Source of the DNA: Georgenia sp. SYP-B2076
Lineage (GTDB): Bacteria; Actinomycetota; Actinomycetes; Actinomycetales; Actinomycetaceae
Length of the DNA stretch: 64,000 nucleotides
NCBI RefSeq assembly: GCF_003991205.1
Contig: NZ_RXOZ01000004.1
Location: 54,512 to 118,511 of the forward strand
Direction of reading: 5' to 3'
The notes beneath the pieces are model-generated. The model ran no database searches. It was not told where the DNA came from and saw only the letters and a program-made list of their open reading frames with translations. Both the position numbers and the translations under genes were made by a program. Shown in pieces: positions 44,680-53,692 of the stretch. Numbering within the stretch: position 1 is the first letter of the stretch; every line of letters begins with the position of its first letter.

Positions 44680-45306
44680 CTACCGGCTCTGGAGGGCGTC
44701 GAGCGCCACCGCGAGGGAGGCGGCGACGCGGAAGTCGAGGCGCCGGTCGGGCACCGTGACCGTGTACCGGTCACGCACGGAGACCTTCCGCTCGTCGGTC
44801 ATCACCAGCTCGCCCGTCGCCGCGTCACGGAAGTCGAAGTGGAAGACGAACGGGACCGGGACGTCGCCCACGACCGGGAGGAAGTCCCACACCCGCCGCA
44901 GGACCGCGACGCTCTGCCGCCGCTCGGTGCCGAGGGCCTCCAGCCCGCGCCCGGAGACCTCCCAGCTCGAGCGCAGCAGGCTCTTGCCGAACTGCTTGCG
45001 GAAGAACCCGATCGGCTGCCCGGACCCGTCGAGGACGTCGTAGCCCGAACCGAGGTCCATCACCTTGCGGGCCTGGAAGGAGAAGAGCGCCCGGTTCTCG
45101 TCCCGGTCGGCGTAGAAGGTGACCTGCTCCTTGAACGCCAGCCGCCTCTGCTGGGCGAAGGCCAGCAGCGCCCCCTCGGTCCCGTCGGGGCGTGCCTCGA
45201 GGATCTCGTACCGGTTGACCATCATCGTGACCTTCTGGTGCACGAAGAACGCCGGGACGTGCATCGGCTGGGCGGGCGACGAGGGGCTCGCGGGCGGCGT
45301 GGTCAT
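44680..45306 (-). CDS. LURP-one/scramblase-like protein
   Basis: Soluble protein of 208 residues with the Tubby/LURP-one pattern: FFVHQKVTMMVNRYEIL, YADRDENRALFSFQARKVMDLGSGYDV and FRKQFGKSLLRSSWEV. Bacterial members are of unknown function; the fold binds membrane lipid in eukaryotes. No Shine-Dalgarno is seen; a GACACT box lies 7 bases before the ATG, so it may be leaderless. Confidence 0.8.
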   Translation of the reverse strand: MTTPPASPSSPAQPMHVPAFFVHQKVTMMVNRYEILEARPDGTEGALLAFAQQRRLAFKEQVTFYADRDENRALFSFQARKVMDLGSGYDVLDGSGQPIGFFRKQFGKSLLRSSWEVSGRGLEALGTERRQSVAVLRRVWDFLPVVGDVPVPFVFHFDFRDAATGELVMTDERKVSVRDRYTVTVPDRRLDFRVAASLAVALDALQSR

Positions 45307-45393
45307 GACGGTGAGTGTCCCATTCCGGCCGCGGCGACGAGGGCGCCCACCGGGGGTGTCGTGACGGCGGCGCGGCGCGCCGCCGGGCTGGTG

Positions 45394-45424
45394 CGACGCG
45401 GCCGCCGTGGCGGCGGCCGCGTCG
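45394..45424. terminator. GC-rich hairpin beyond the glycerophosphodiesterase stop
   Basis: A perfect 13-base stem CGACGCGGCCGCC / GGCGGCCGCGTCG with loop GTGGC, just beyond the stop of the leftward gene at 45431. It probably terminates that transcript. Confidence 0.65.
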
Positions 45425-45430
45425 GCGCCG

Positions 45431-46225
45431 TCAGGTTGCCGACAGCCACCCGCGCAGCCGGTCGGGGCGGTTGGTGATGATGCCGTCCACCCCGAGGGCC
45501 ACCGCGGCGTCCCAGTGCACGGACTCGTCGAGCGTCCACGGCATGACGCGCAGGCCGGCGTCGTGCAGCGCGCCGACGAGGTCCGGCTCCTCGGCCAGCA
45601 GGGGGCCGGCGGGGTTGCAGGTCATGACCGCGAGGCGGCGGCACAGGGCCGGCAGGTCGTCGGGCACGGCGTCGATGAGCAGCCCCCGGGGCAGCGCGGG
45701 CGCGACGTCCCGCAGCGCCTCGACGGTGGTGACCTCGAAGCTTTGCACGATGATCCGCTCCGCCAGGCCGAACGCGGCGGCCGCGTCGGTGACGCGCCGG
45801 ACGTCCTCCGCGCCCCACACGCCCTTGAGCTCGGCGAGCAGCCCCAGCCCGGGCCGGGCGGCCAGGAAGCCGATCAGCTCCGCGGCGGTGGGCACCCGCT
45901 CGCCGGTGTAGCCCGGGGCGAACCAGGACCCGGCGTCCAGTGCCGCCACCCGCGCGGCGTCGAGCGCGTCCACGCGGCCGGTCCCGTCGGTGGTGCGGTC
46001 CACCGTGTCGTCGTGGATGACGACGGCCACGCCGTCACGGGTCAGCTGCAGGTCGATCTCGACCATGTCGGCGCCCGCGCGCCAGGCCGACTCGAGCGCG
46101 ACCAGGGTGTTCTCCGGCGCCACCGAGGAGTTGCCCCGGTGGGCGATGACCAGGGGCGCAGCGCGCACGCCGTCCCCCGCCGGTCCGCCCGGCGGCACCG
46201 GCAGGGGTGCCGGCGCGGCGCTCAC
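45431..46225 (-). CDS. ugpQ: Glycerophosphodiester phosphodiesterase
   Basis: TIM-barrel enzyme of 264 residues hydrolysing glycerophosphodiesters to glycerol 3-phosphate and an alcohol. Motifs: IAHRGNSSVAPENTL, MVEIDLQLTRDGVAVVIHDD, LLAELKG and MPWTLDES near the end. No signal peptide, so it is cytoplasmic like UgpQ. The GTG start overlaps the stop of the ugpB remnant (GTGA), showing that it was the last gene of a ugp operon whose transporter is now deleted. It may still be expressed from the residual promoter. Confidence 0.92.
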   Translation of the reverse strand: MSAAPAPLPVPPGGPAGDGVRAAPLVIAHRGNSSVAPENTLVALESAWRAGADMVEIDLQLTRDGVAVVIHDDTVDRTTDGTGRVDALDAARVAALDAGSWFAPGYTGERVPTAAELIGFLAARPGLGLLAELKGVWGAEDVRRVTDAAAAFGLAERIIVQSFEVTTVEALRDVAPALPRGLLIDAVPDDLPALCRRLAVMTCNPAGPLLAEEPDLVGALHDAGLRVMPWTLDESVHWDAAVALGVDGIITNRPDRLRGWLSAT

Positions 46226-46632
46226 AGGTAGGGCTCCACGTTGTCCGTGAACGCCCGGTCGAGCTGCGGCGCGGCCTTGGCCCAGACCGTCCCGGCGTCG
46301 CTGCCCTTCAGGACGATCTCCTCGATGCTGTCGGTGAGGATCTTGTCGCCGGAGGGCACGAACACGCGGACCCAGTCCTGGGTGCGGGTCTTGTCGGTCA
46401 GCTGGTCCACGGAGGTCCGGAACTGCGGGGTCTGCGCGTACACGTCAGCCATGATGGGCCCGTTGATCGCCGAGGTGCGCACGGGCATGTACCCGGTGCC
46501 CTTGGAGAACTCGGAGGTGTTCTGCTCGTCGGTGATGAAGGCCAGGAGCATCGCGGCGGCGAGCTGCTGCTCGGGGGTGCGCGAGGAGGGGATCGCCAGG
46601 CCGGTGCCGCCGGTGGGCGTGTAGCGCCCCGG
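46222..46632 (-). pseudogene. ugpB: 3' remnant of glycerol-3-phosphate binding protein gene (ugpB-like)
   Basis: Only the C-terminal 135 or so residues of a family 1 solute-binding protein remain: the frame enters at GRYTPTGGTGLAIPSS, then PEQQLAAAMLLAFITDEQN and YMPVRTSAINGP, and runs to an intact stop coupled to ugpQ. There is no signal peptide and no N-terminal lobe. The sequence 5' to the junction (46627-46636) is permease DNA, so a deletion fused two genes of the ugp operon. The product cannot bind substrate. Confidence 0.8.
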
Positions 46633-46806
46633 GCCGCGTGTCCGGGTCCTGGAACCACTCCAGGTAGTTCCCCAGGCCCACGGGGCGCGCCACGGGCGAG
46701 CCCACGTTCCACTGGAGGGCGAGTAGTACAGGCTCAGGAGGAGCGGCCGGTAGGTGAAGGCCAGCAGCAGGACGAGGTTCGGCGCGGCGAGGAGCAGGAA
46801 CGCCAC
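46633..46806 (-). pseudogene. ugpA: 5' remnant of sugar/glycerol-phosphate permease gene (ugpA-like)
   Basis: The N-terminal part of an ABC permease (VAFLLLAAPNLVLLLAFTYR, first TM helix) is followed by a frameshift near 46712: the expected continuation LQWNVGSPVARPVGLGNYLE appears in another frame. The permease sequence then stops at DPDTR and joins the ugpB remnant. An upstream ATG at 46924 lies in yet another frame, so a further shift may exist before 46806. The rest of ugpA and, judging by usual operon order, ugpE and most of ugpB are missing. Confidence 0.75.
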
Positions 46807-46924
46807 GTGGGTCCTCCAGCGCCGGCCCCGCGCCGGGCGTCGCCGCGGGGTCGGGCGGACGGCGCGGGGGCCGGGAGGCGGTGTACGCCGGGGCTGTCTG
46901 CGCCGAAGCGGTGATGACGGTCAT

Positions 46925-47123
46925 CGGGGTGGCGGATCCGTTCTCTGATGAGTGCGGATGCCACGCTAGGTGCGGCGTCGTGCCTGGCCAGGCCATCAGG
47001 CGGCCCTTTCGCCGACTGTTGGCGGAGTGTTCATCGCGGTGTCGGGCAGAGGTCCCCGCCGCGTCGTCCTGGACGACCGTCCGTTTGCCGTCCGCGCCCG
47101 GTCGCGGGCAGCGGGAGGCGTGC
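46925..47123. other. Former ugp promoter region, no gene seen
   Basis: About 200 bases between the ugpA remnant and the serine hydrolase stop. Slightly lower GC in places, no convincing frame, operator or T-run. Confidence 0.4.
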
Positions 47124-47936
47124 TCAGCGCCGGGCGTGCTCGGCGAGGATCGCGTCCGTCAGCTGCGGCCAGGCCGCGGCGGCCCACTCCCCGAACCGCT
47201 TCGCGCCCAGGAACGCGGCGGCCAGGCGCGCGTCGGGGTCCACCCACAGGAAGCTCCCGGCCTGGCCGAAGTGCCCGAAGGTGCGCGGGGAGGAGGACGA
47301 ACCGGTCCAGTGCGGCGACTTGTGGTCGCGGATCTCGAAGCCCAGGCCCCAGTCGTTGTGCTGCTGGCGGCCGAAGCCGGGCAGGACCCCGCTCAGCCCG
47401 GGGAACACGACGGACGTGGCCTCCTGGAAGAGCTCCGGGCCGAGCAGGGTCGGGGCGAGCAGCTCGCGGCCGAGGCGCGCGAGGTCCTCCGTCGAGCCCG
47501 TGGCGGCGTGGGCCGGCGAGCCCTCGAGGAGCACGGTGGACAGGCCGAGGGGGTCGATGACCGTCTCCTCCGCCCAGCTGGTGAAGTCCGTGCCGACCTG
47601 CTCCTCGACGTGCTCGGCCAGCAGCTCGATGCCGCGGTTGGAGTAGATGCGCCGCTTCCCGGGGGCGGAGAGCACCGCGCCGGAGTCGAAGGGGACGCCC
47701 GAGGCGTGCGCGAAGAGGTGGCGCACCGTGGACCCGGGCGGCCCGGCCGGGGCATCGAGGTCCACCAACCCGCGCTGGACCGCCACCAGGGACGCCATCG
47801 CGCTCACCAGCTTGGTCACCGACGCCCAGCGGAACGTGGTGGTCGTGTCGCCGTAGGTGGTGACGACGTCGTCGGCGTCGGTCACGACGACGCCGACCGG
47901 GAAGTCCAGGTCACGCAGGACCGCGAAGGTGCTCAC
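47124..47936 (-). CDS. Serine hydrolase, beta-lactamase class C/esterase family
   Basis: Protein of 270 residues with the penicillin-binding-like motifs SVTK (WASVTKLVSAM, nucleophile Ser), YSN (IYSNRG) and a C-terminal HFG in place of KTG (FGHFGQAG). This combination is typical of esterase-like or D-aminopeptidase-like members rather than true beta-lactamases. No signal peptide, so it is cytoplasmic. The GTG at 47936 has CAGGCT 6 bases upstream and a weak AGG; it may be leaderless. Divergent from the Clp-N regulator. Confidence 0.85.
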   Translation of the reverse strand: MSTFAVLRDLDFPVGVVVTDADDVVTTYGDTTTTFRWASVTKLVSAMASLVAVQRGLVDLDAPAGPPGSTVRHLFAHASGVPFDSGAVLSAPGKRRIYSNRGIELLAEHVEEQVGTDFTSWAEETVIDPLGLSTVLLEGSPAHAATGSTEDLARLGRELLAPTLLGPELFQEATSVVFPGLSGVLPGFGRQQHNDWGLGFEIRDHKSPHWTGSSSSPRTFGHFGQAGSFLWVDPDARLAAAFLGAKRFGEWAAAAWPQLTDAILAEHARR

Positions 47937-47985
47937 CCGCCCAGCCTGCCACGACGCGACGGCGACGCGTCGGCACACCCATGCC

Positions 47986-48030
47986 GTCAACCAAGGGTTG
48001 ACGACACATGATCGTCAACCTAGGGTTGAC
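47986..48030. promoter_or_regulatory. Twin operators and promoter of the Clp-N HTH gene
   Basis: Two 17-base inverted repeats, GTCAACC-aag-GGTTGAC (47986-48002) and GTCAACC-tag-GGTTGAC (48014-48030), have centres 28 bases apart. The second covers the -10 box TAGGGT (48021-48026), which is 7 bases from the ATG at 48034, so binding would block a leaderless promoter. The upstream copy is also 50 bases from the divergent serine hydrolase start. Confidence 0.75.
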
Positions 48031-48033
48031 GAC

Positions 48034-48741
48034 ATGAGCACACCTCCCCCTCCCGTCCGCCTCGACGACCTCATCGGTGCCGTCGCGAGCGCGCATGAGC
48101 AGCCCCTCGACCGACTCGCCGGCGCCGTGCTGCTGGCAGAGCATCTGGGCGAGGTCGCCGACGCCCTCATCGGCCACTTCGTCGAACAGGCGCGCCGAGC
48201 CGGGGCCTCCTGGTCCGAGATCGGGCAGAGCATGGGCGTGACCAAGCAGGCCGCGCAGAAGCGGTTCGTCGCTCGCGCCGGGTCCGGCGCAACCCCCTTG
48301 GACCCGAGCCAGGGCTTCAGCCGGTTCGACGACGAGGCCCGCGCCGTCGTGGTCGCCGCGCAGACGCTCGCACGCGAGGCGGGGAACGACACCATCGGCG
48401 TCGGCCACCTGGTGCTGGCGCTGGTCGCGGACGCGGACAGCGCAGCGGCACGCACGATCGCGGCCCAGGGCGTCTCGCTGGACGACGTCCGGCAGGTCGC
48501 GTCGGCGACGCTGCCGCCCGCCGCTGCGTCCGTTCCCGCGTTCGTCCCCTTCGACGCCCACGCCCGCGCCGCGCTCGAGCGCACGTTCGTCGAGGCGGAG
48601 CGCGTCGGTGCGGAGGCCATCGGCAGCGAGCACGTGCTGCTGGCGGTCCTCGCCGTCGAGGACGGGACCGGCGTGCTGGCCGGTCTCGGGCTCACCCCAG
48701 CGGCGCTCGAGACGGGTGGGGACCCGACGACCCGGGACTGA
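48034..48741 (+). CDS. HTH regulator with two Clp N-terminal domain repeats
   Basis: Protein of 235 residues. An HTH lies at about 59-78 (SWSEIGQSMGVTKQAAQKRF) and is followed by two ClpA/ClpC N-domain repeats (about 95-160, ARAVVVAAQTLAREAGNDTIGVGHLVLAL, and 170-225, ARAALERTFVEAERVGAEAIGSEHVLLAV). There is no ATPase domain. The architecture suggests a DNA-binding protein that senses Clp substrates or adaptors through the N-domain. It has a leaderless promoter with twin operators and lies next to convergent clpB. Confidence 0.85.
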   Translation: MSTPPPPVRLDDLIGAVASAHEQPLDRLAGAVLLAEHLGEVADALIGHFVEQARRAGASWSEIGQSMGVTKQAAQKRFVARAGSGATPLDPSQGFSRFDDEARAVVVAAQTLAREAGNDTIGVGHLVLALVADADSAAARTIAAQGVSLDDVRQVASATLPPAAASVPAFVPFDAHARAALERTFVEAERVGAEAIGSEHVLLAVLAVEDGTGVLAGLGLTPAALETGGDPTTRD

Positions 48742-48755
48742 GCGCCCGGGACGCC

Positions 48756-48787
48756 AGGAGGGCCCGACCGCACGGTCAGGCCCTCCT
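48756..48787. terminator. Hairpin terminator between Clp-N gene and clpB
   Basis: AGGAGGGCC (48756-48764) pairs with GGCCCTCCT (48779-48787), and GACCG with CGGTC inside after one mismatch; loop CA. It lies between convergent genes, 15 bases after the Clp-N stop. Confidence 0.8.
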
Positions 48788-48808
48788 CATCACCGCCGTA
48801 GCGTCATC

Positions 48809-51481
48809 TCACGCCGAGTGCGGTGCGGGCTCCGGCTCCTGCGTGACGACGCTGAGCTCCAGCCCCTCCCCATCGCGCAGCGTGCCGGTCCGGACCAACG
48901 CCTCGGCGGGGTCGATGTCGGCCCGGTCCACCACGACGGTGTCGCCGTCGCGGACCTCGCCGGCCAGCAGCATCTTGGCGAGCTTGTCGCCGATCTCCCG
49001 CTGGACCAGCCGGCGCAGCGGCCGGGCGCCGTAGGCCGGGTCGTAGCCCTCCAGCGCCAGCCACTCGCGGGCGCTGTCGGTGACCTCCAGGCGGAGGCGC
49101 CGGTCCGCCAGCCGCGTGGCCAGCCGGTCGACCTGGAGGTCGACGATCGAGCCGAGCTCCTCGAGCGTGAGCGCGTCGAAGATGACGACGTCGTCCAGGC
49201 GGTTGAGGAACTCGGGCTTGAAGGCGGCGTGGACCGCCGCCATGACGGCCTCACGCTTGGTGGCGTCGTCGAGGGTCGGGTCCACGAGGTACTGCGAGCC
49301 CAGGTTCGAGGTCAGCACGAGGATCGTGTTGCGGAAGTCCACCGTGCGGCCCTGGCCGTCGGTGAGGCGGCCGTCGTCGAGCACCTGCAGGAGGATGTCG
49401 AACACCTCCGGGTGGGCCTTTTCCACCTCGTCGAGCAGCACGACGGCGTAGGGCCGCCGCCGCACGGCCTCGGTGAGCTGGCCGCCCTCCTCGTAGCCGA
49501 CGTAGCCCGGGGGGGCGCCCACCAGCCGGGCGACCGTGTGCTTCTCGGAGTACTCCGACATGTCGATGCGCACCATGGCGCGCTCGTCGTCGAAGAGGAA
49601 GTCCGCGAGCGACTTGGCCAGCTCGGTCTTGCCGACACCGGTCGGCCCGAGGAACAGGAACGAGCCGGTGGGGCGGTCGGGATCCGAGACGCCGGCGCGT
49701 GAGCGGCGCACCGCGTCGGAGACGGCCCGCACGGCGTTGCGCTGGCCGATCAGGCGCTGCCCGAGCACGTCCTCCATGTGCAGGAGCTTGTCGGTCTCGC
49801 CCTGGAGCAGCCGCCCGACGGGGATGCCTGTCCAGGAGGCCACGACCTCGGCGATCTCGTCCGGGCCCACGTGGTCGGTGACCATCGGGGTGGCGCGGGT
49901 GCCCTCGGCCGCTTCCTCCTCCTCCGCCTGCTCGGCCGCCGCGAGCTCGCGCTCCAGCGAGGGGATCTCCCCGTACAGCAGGCGCGAGGCGGTCTCGAGG
50001 TCGCCGTCGCGCTGGGCGCGCTCGGCCTCGGTGCGCAGCGTGTCGAGCTGGGCCTTGATGTCGCCGACCCGGTTGTGGCCGGCCTTCTCGGCCTCCCATC
50101 GGGCGGTCAGGCTCGCGAGCTCCTCCTGGCGGTCGGCCAGGTCGGCCTGCAGCTTCTCCAGCCGCTCCTTCGACGCCGGGTCCTCGGCGTTCTCCAGCGC
50201 CAGCTCCTCCATCTTCATCCGGTCGACCGACCGGCGGAGCTCGTCGATCTCCACGGGCGAGGAGTCGAGCTCCATGCGCAGGCGCGAGGCCGACTCGTCG
50301 ATGAGGTCGATGGCCTTGTCGGGCAGCTGCCGGCCGCTGATGTAGCGGTCCGACAGGGCCGCGGCGGCCACGAGGGCGCCGTCGGAGATGCGGACCTTGT
50401 GGTGGGCCTCGTAGCGCGGGGCGATGCCGCGCAGGATCGCGACGGTGTCCTCGACGGACGGCTCGCCGACGAAGACCTGCTGGAAGCGGCGCTCCAGCGC
50501 GGGGTCCTTCTCGATGTGCTGGCGGTACTCGTCGAGCGTGGTCGCGCCGACCAGGCGCAGCTCGCCGCGGGCGAGCATGGGCTTGAGCATGTTGCCCGCG
50601 TCCATGGAGCCCTCGGACGCGCCGGCCCCCACGACGGTGTGCAGCTCGTCGATGAAGGTGACGATCTCGCCGTCGGAGCTCTTGATCTCCTCGAGCACTG
50701 CCTTGAGCCTCTCCTCGAACTCGCCGCGGTACTTGGCGCCGGCCACCATGGCGGCCAGGTCGAGGGAGATCAGGCGCTTGCCGCGCAGGGAGTCCGGGAC
50801 GTCGCCGGCGACGATGCGCTGCGCGAGGCCCTCGACGACGGCGGTCTTCCCGACGCCGGGCTCACCAATGAGCACGGGGTTGTTCTTGGTGCGGCGCGAG
50901 AGGACCTGGACCACGCGCCGGATCTCGCTGTCGCGGCCGATGACCGGGTCGAGCTTGCCGTCCCGGGCGGCGGCGGTCATGTCCTGCCCGTACTTCTCCA
51001 GGGCCTTGAAGGTGCCCTCGGGGTCGGGAGAGGTGACCTTGGCGGAGCCGCGCACGTTCGGCAGCGCGGCGAGGAGCCGCTCGCGGTCGGCGCCGGCCGC
51101 GCGCAGGATCTCCCCGGCGGGGCTGGTCGAGGCGGCCAGCGCGACGAGCAGGTGCTCGGTGGAGACGTACTCGTCGCCGAGCGCGCGCGCCTCGTTCCCG
51201 GCGTCGGTGATCATCGTCATCGTCGCGCGCGAGGTCTGCGGCTGGGCCACCGAAGAGCCCGAGGCGCCGGGCAGCGTGGCCAGAGCCGCGGCCGCGCGCT
51301 TGGCGATGGCGGCCCGGTCGGCGCCGACGGCGTCGAGGAGCGCGACGGCGACGCCGCCGTCCTGCTGGAGCAGGGCGGACAGGACGTGGACCGGCTCGAG
51401 CTGCGGGTTGCCCGCGGCGCCGGCGGCGCGGATCGCCTCGGCGATCGCCTCTTGCGACTTGGTGGTGAGCTTGGTGTCCAT
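48809..51481 (-). CDS. clpB: ATP-dependent chaperone ClpB
   Basis: AAA+ disaggregase of 890 residues (usual 850-880) that works with DnaK to rescue aggregated protein. N-domain at 1-150, AAA-1 with [13 protein letters not shown], the coiled-coil M-domain (about 410-520) that marks ClpB against ClpA/C, and AAA-2 with [13 protein letters not shown]; pore loops KYRGEFE and [14 protein letters not shown] lies 4 bases before the ATG at 51481. An HspR-type inverted repeat lies upstream, so heat control through HspR/DnaK is likely. Confidence 0.97.
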   Translation of the reverse strand: MDTKLTTKSQEAIAEAIRAAGAAGNPQLEPVHVLSALLQQDGGVAVALLDAVGADRAAIAKRAAAALATLPGASGSSVAQPQTSRATMTMITDAGNEARALGDEYVSTEHLLVALAASTSPAGEILRAAGADRERLLAALPNVRGSAKVTSPDPEGTFKALEKYGQDMTAAARDGKLDPVIGRDSEIRRVVQVLSRRTKNNPVLIGEPGVGKTAVVEGLAQRIVAGDVPDSLRGKRLISLDLAAMVAGAKYRGEFEERLKAVLEEIKSSDGEIVTFIDELHTVVGAGASEGSMDAGNMLKPMLARGELRLVGATTLDEYRQHIEKDPALERRFQQVFVGEPSVEDTVAILRGIAPRYEAHHKVRISDGALVAAAALSDRYISGRQLPDKAIDLIDESASRLRMELDSSPVEIDELRRSVDRMKMEELALENAEDPASKERLEKLQADLADRQEELASLTARWEAEKAGHNRVGDIKAQLDTLRTEAERAQRDGDLETASRLLYGEIPSLERELAAAEQAEEEEAAEGTRATPMVTDHVGPDEIAEVVASWTGIPVGRLLQGETDKLLHMEDVLGQRLIGQRNAVRAVSDAVRRSRAGVSDPDRPTGSFLFLGPTGVGKTELAKSLADFLFDDERAMVRIDMSEYSEKHTVARLVGAPPGYVGYEEGGQLTEAVRRRPYAVVLLDEVEKAHPEVFDILLQVLDDGRLTDGQGRTVDFRNTILVLTSNLGSQYLVDPTLDDATKREAVMAAVHAAFKPEFLNRLDDVVIFDALTLEELGSIVDLQVDRLATRLADRRLRLEVTDSAREWLALEGYDPAYGARPLRRLVQREIGDKLAKMLLAGEVRDGDTVVVDRADIDPAEALVRTGTLRDGEGLELSVVTQEPEPAPHSA

Positions 51482-51531
51482 GGGACCTCCGGTCAGGATG
51501 GTTCTGCGTCTGCTCGGATCAACGCGGCCAA

Positions 51532-51554
51532 AGTTGAGTGTATTCCACTCAACT
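51532..51554 (-). promoter_or_regulatory. HAIR-like HspR operator upstream of clpB
   Basis: AGTTGAGTG-tattc-CACTCAACT is a perfect 9+5+9 inverted repeat. Its core GTTGAGT-N7-ACTCAAC differs by one base per arm from the HAIR consensus CTTGAGT-N7-ACTCAAG bound by HspR, which in Streptomyces and mycobacteria controls clpB. It lies 51 bases before the start codon. Confidence 0.8.
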
Positions 51555-51579
51555 CCGGGGCAGCGGCCCCCAAAGAGGG

Positions 51580-51654
51580 CTCGAGCGGTCATCTACCAGC
51601 ACGCCGCGCCGCCCCACCGGCCTCGAGCGGTCATCTACAAGCACGCCGCGCCGC
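51580..51654. repeat. 33-base direct repeat between clpB and amidase
   Basis: Two copies (51580-51612, 51622-51654) start CTCGAGCGGTCATCTAC and differ at one base; period 42. They lie upstream of the HAIR site and beyond the amidase stop. Nothing else is seen in this gap. Confidence 0.8.
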
Positions 51655-51686
51655 GTCCGCCCGGACGTCTTGGTCACCGCGCTGGG

Positions 51687-53144
51687 CTAGATGTTCGCGC
51701 CCGGGGCGAAGTGGGGCCACGGGTCGGCTGCCTCGAGCTGGGCGGCCAGCCCGAGAAGCGTCTCCTCCTCACCCAGCCGGGCACCGAGCATGATCCCGAA
51801 CGGCAGCTCCACCCGCCCCGCGCCGTCGTCGACGACCTCGCGGTGCAGCGGCAGCGAGATCGCCGGCGCCCCGATGAGGTTCCAGGCCGACGTCCACGGA
51901 GTGAACTCCTTCTGTGCCTCGAAGTCGCCGGCCGGGTCGGCGTCGTCGCGCATGGCGCCGATGCGCATCGGCGGCTGGGCGAGCGTGGGCGTGAGGATCA
52001 CGTCGAACGGCGACCAGGCCAGGGCCGTCTGGCGGGCGAGGCGCTGAGCGTTGCCGACCGCGTCGGCGTACCCCGCGCCGCTGATCTGCCGGCCGATCTC
52101 GCGCATCCACCGTGTCAGGGGCACGAGGAGCTCCTCCCGCTCGGGCGGAACCGGGGCCTGGAGCGCCATGACGGACCAGAGCGGCATGAAGGCGTCCCAC
52201 TGCTCGGGGGCGAACGGCACGGGCGCCTGCTCCAGGTGGTGCCCCATCCCCTCCAGCAGCCGGGATGCCCGCCCGACGGCGGCGCGGGCGGCGGGGTGCA
52301 CCGGTGCATCGGCGACGTTGATCGGGTCCGTCAGGACACCCACGCGCAGGGGCCGGACGGGCCGGTCGCAGGCGTCGAGGAACGTGGTGCGCGGCGCGGG
52401 CAGGAGGTAGTGGTCGCCCGGCCAGTGCTGGCCCAGGACGTCGAGGAACGCCGCCGTGTCGCGCACCGTCCGGGTAAGCACCCCCTCCGTGCCCAGCGCC
52501 GGGCCGTCGACGCCGTGCGGTCCGCGGGACACGCGCCCGCGGCTGGCCTTGAGGCCGACGAGCCCGGTCGCGGCGGCGGGGATGCGCAGCGACCCGCCCC
52601 CGTCGCTGCCGTGCGCGGCGGGCACGATGCCGGCGGCCACGGCGGCGGCGGCACCGCCGCTGGAGCCTCCGGCGGTGCGGCTCAGGTCCCAGGGGCTGCG
52701 CGCCGGGGGCGCGACGTCCGGCTCCGTGTAGGGCGGCAGGCCCATCTCGGGCACCGTCGTCTTGCCGACCATGAGCGTGCCCGCCCCGCGCAGCAGGGTG
52801 ACGACGCCGTCGTCGACGGGGGCCACGGCTCCCTCGAACGCAGCCGACCCGAGCTCGAACGGCATGCCGGCCACCATCGAGAGGTCCTTGATGGGGACGG
52901 GCACGCCGAGGAAGGGCGCGAGCGCGCCCTCGCCGCCGGACGTGCCGACCGCGGCCAGCTGCTCCTCCGCCTCCGCCGCCTGCGCCCGGGCGCGGTCCTC
53001 GGCGAGGAGGACGAACGCCCCGACGGCCGGCCCGAGACGCCGCGCACGCTCCAGCGTGTGGTCGACCACCTGCGTCGGCGACACCTCCCCCGCCCGCACG
53101 GCGGAGGCGAGGTCCAGGGCGGAAAGCTCGTGAATCTGCGTCAT
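51687..53144 (-). CDS. Amidase signature family hydrolase
   Basis: Enzyme of 485 residues. The Ser-cisSer-Lys triad is visible: Lys in VPIKDLS, cis-Ser in [11 protein letters not shown] and nucleophile Ser in [13 protein letters not shown]. Such amidases hydrolyse various amides; a GatA role is unlikely without gatB or gatC nearby. The ATG at 53144 has TAGCCT 6 bases upstream and no Shine-Dalgarno, so a leaderless mRNA is probable. Substrate unknown. Confidence 0.9.
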   Translation of the reverse strand: MTQIHELSALDLASAVRAGEVSPTQVVDHTLERARRLGPAVGAFVLLAEDRARAQAAEAEEQLAAVGTSGGEGALAPFLGVPVPIKDLSMVAGMPFELGSAAFEGAVAPVDDGVVTLLRGAGTLMVGKTTVPEMGLPPYTEPDVAPPARSPWDLSRTAGGSSGGAAAAVAAGIVPAAHGSDGGGSLRIPAAATGLVGLKASRGRVSRGPHGVDGPALGTEGVLTRTVRDTAAFLDVLGQHWPGDHYLLPAPRTTFLDACDRPVRPLRVGVLTDPINVADAPVHPAARAAVGRASRLLEGMGHHLEQAPVPFAPEQWDAFMPLWSVMALQAPVPPEREELLVPLTRWMREIGRQISGAGYADAVGNAQRLARQTALAWSPFDVILTPTLAQPPMRIGAMRDDADPAGDFEAQKEFTPWTSAWNLIGAPAISLPLHREVVDDGAGRVELPFGIMLGARLGEEETLLGLAAQLEAADPWPHFAPGANI

Positions 53145-53264
53145 AGACCGAGGCTAGACGTCACCCCGACACCCGGTGACGCTCCGGTTGCGGGCGGGTG
53201 GTGCGGGGGTGAGGCTCGAGACGGCCGCGCCGCCCGGCACGGCCGACGCGGGAAGGGAAACCTC

Positions 53265-53447
53265 ATGGGCATCGAGGACCTCAGCAAGAAGGCTCAGGAC
53301 GCACTGGGAACCGAGCAGGGCGAGCAGAAGAGCGACGAACTGCTGCAGAAGGGCACCGACGCCCTCGGCGAGAAGACCGGGGGCAAGTACGACGAGCAGC
53401 TCGACAAGGGGCGCGACGCCGCCGACAAGCGGATCGGGGACGAGTAG
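53265..53447 (+). CDS. MT0933-like antitoxin family protein, orphan
   Basis: Small helical acidic protein of 60 residues ([15 protein letters not shown], then [20 protein letters not shown]), close in length and pattern to MT0933/Rv0909-like antitoxins. GGAAGGGAAA lies about 6 bases before the ATG. In mycobacteria the antitoxin pairs with a START-like toxin gene; none is adjacent here (amidase on the other strand, repeat proteins downstream), so a true toxin-antitoxin role is doubtful. The 3' end is tandemly duplicated. Confidence 0.75.
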   Translation: MGIEDLSKKAQDALGTEQGEQKSDELLQKGTDALGEKTGGKYDEQLDKGRDAADKRIGDE

Positions 53448-53475
53448 CCCGACGAGCGGATCGGGAACCAGTAGC
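53422..53475. repeat. 27-base tandem duplication of the antitoxin gene 3' end
   Basis: 53422-53448 and 53449-53475 are alike at 24 of 27 positions and each ends in TAG in the same frame. The second copy lies after the stop and reads PDERIGNQ, so it is a duplicated gene tail. Confidence 0.8.
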
Positions 53476-53525
53476 CGCCCGCGGGCGCGGCACGGCGATG
53501 GTCCGGGTCGCGCCCGCAGGTGTCG

Positions 53526-53557
53526 CTCACCGGCCGGCCGGCCGGCCGGCCGGTGAG
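53526..53557. repeat. 32-base perfect palindrome of CCGG/GGCC units
   Basis: CTCAC, then alternating CCGG units, then GTGAG. It is fully self-complementary and forms a hairpin or cruciform. It may end the antitoxin transcript. Origin is likely CCGG slippage. Confidence 0.85.
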
Positions 53558-53692
53558 CCGGCGAACAGTTGCGCCCCGAGTAGCCGCCGAGGACAAAGGG
53601 ACGGCCGGGTTGCGGCGACACGGATGCGGGTCGACACTCTGCACATCGGCGCGACCGGTTCGAGGACCAATGGGGGACCTGGGAGGCATGCC

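Noticed and set aside
46222..46806. Intact 194-residue membrane protein
   Set aside because: Its two halves belong to different ugp proteins and the permease part is frameshifted.
47124..47936. True class C beta-lactamase
   Set aside because: No signal peptide, and HFG replaces the KTG box; an esterase-like hydrolase is more likely.
49778..51793. 671-codon rightward open frame
   Set aside because: Antisense to clpB, composition is Arg/Gly/Val/Leu-skewed mirror of clpB codons, no motif.
53265..53447. Complete toxin-antitoxin module
   Set aside because: No toxin gene adjacent; neighbours are an amidase on the other strand and repeat proteins.
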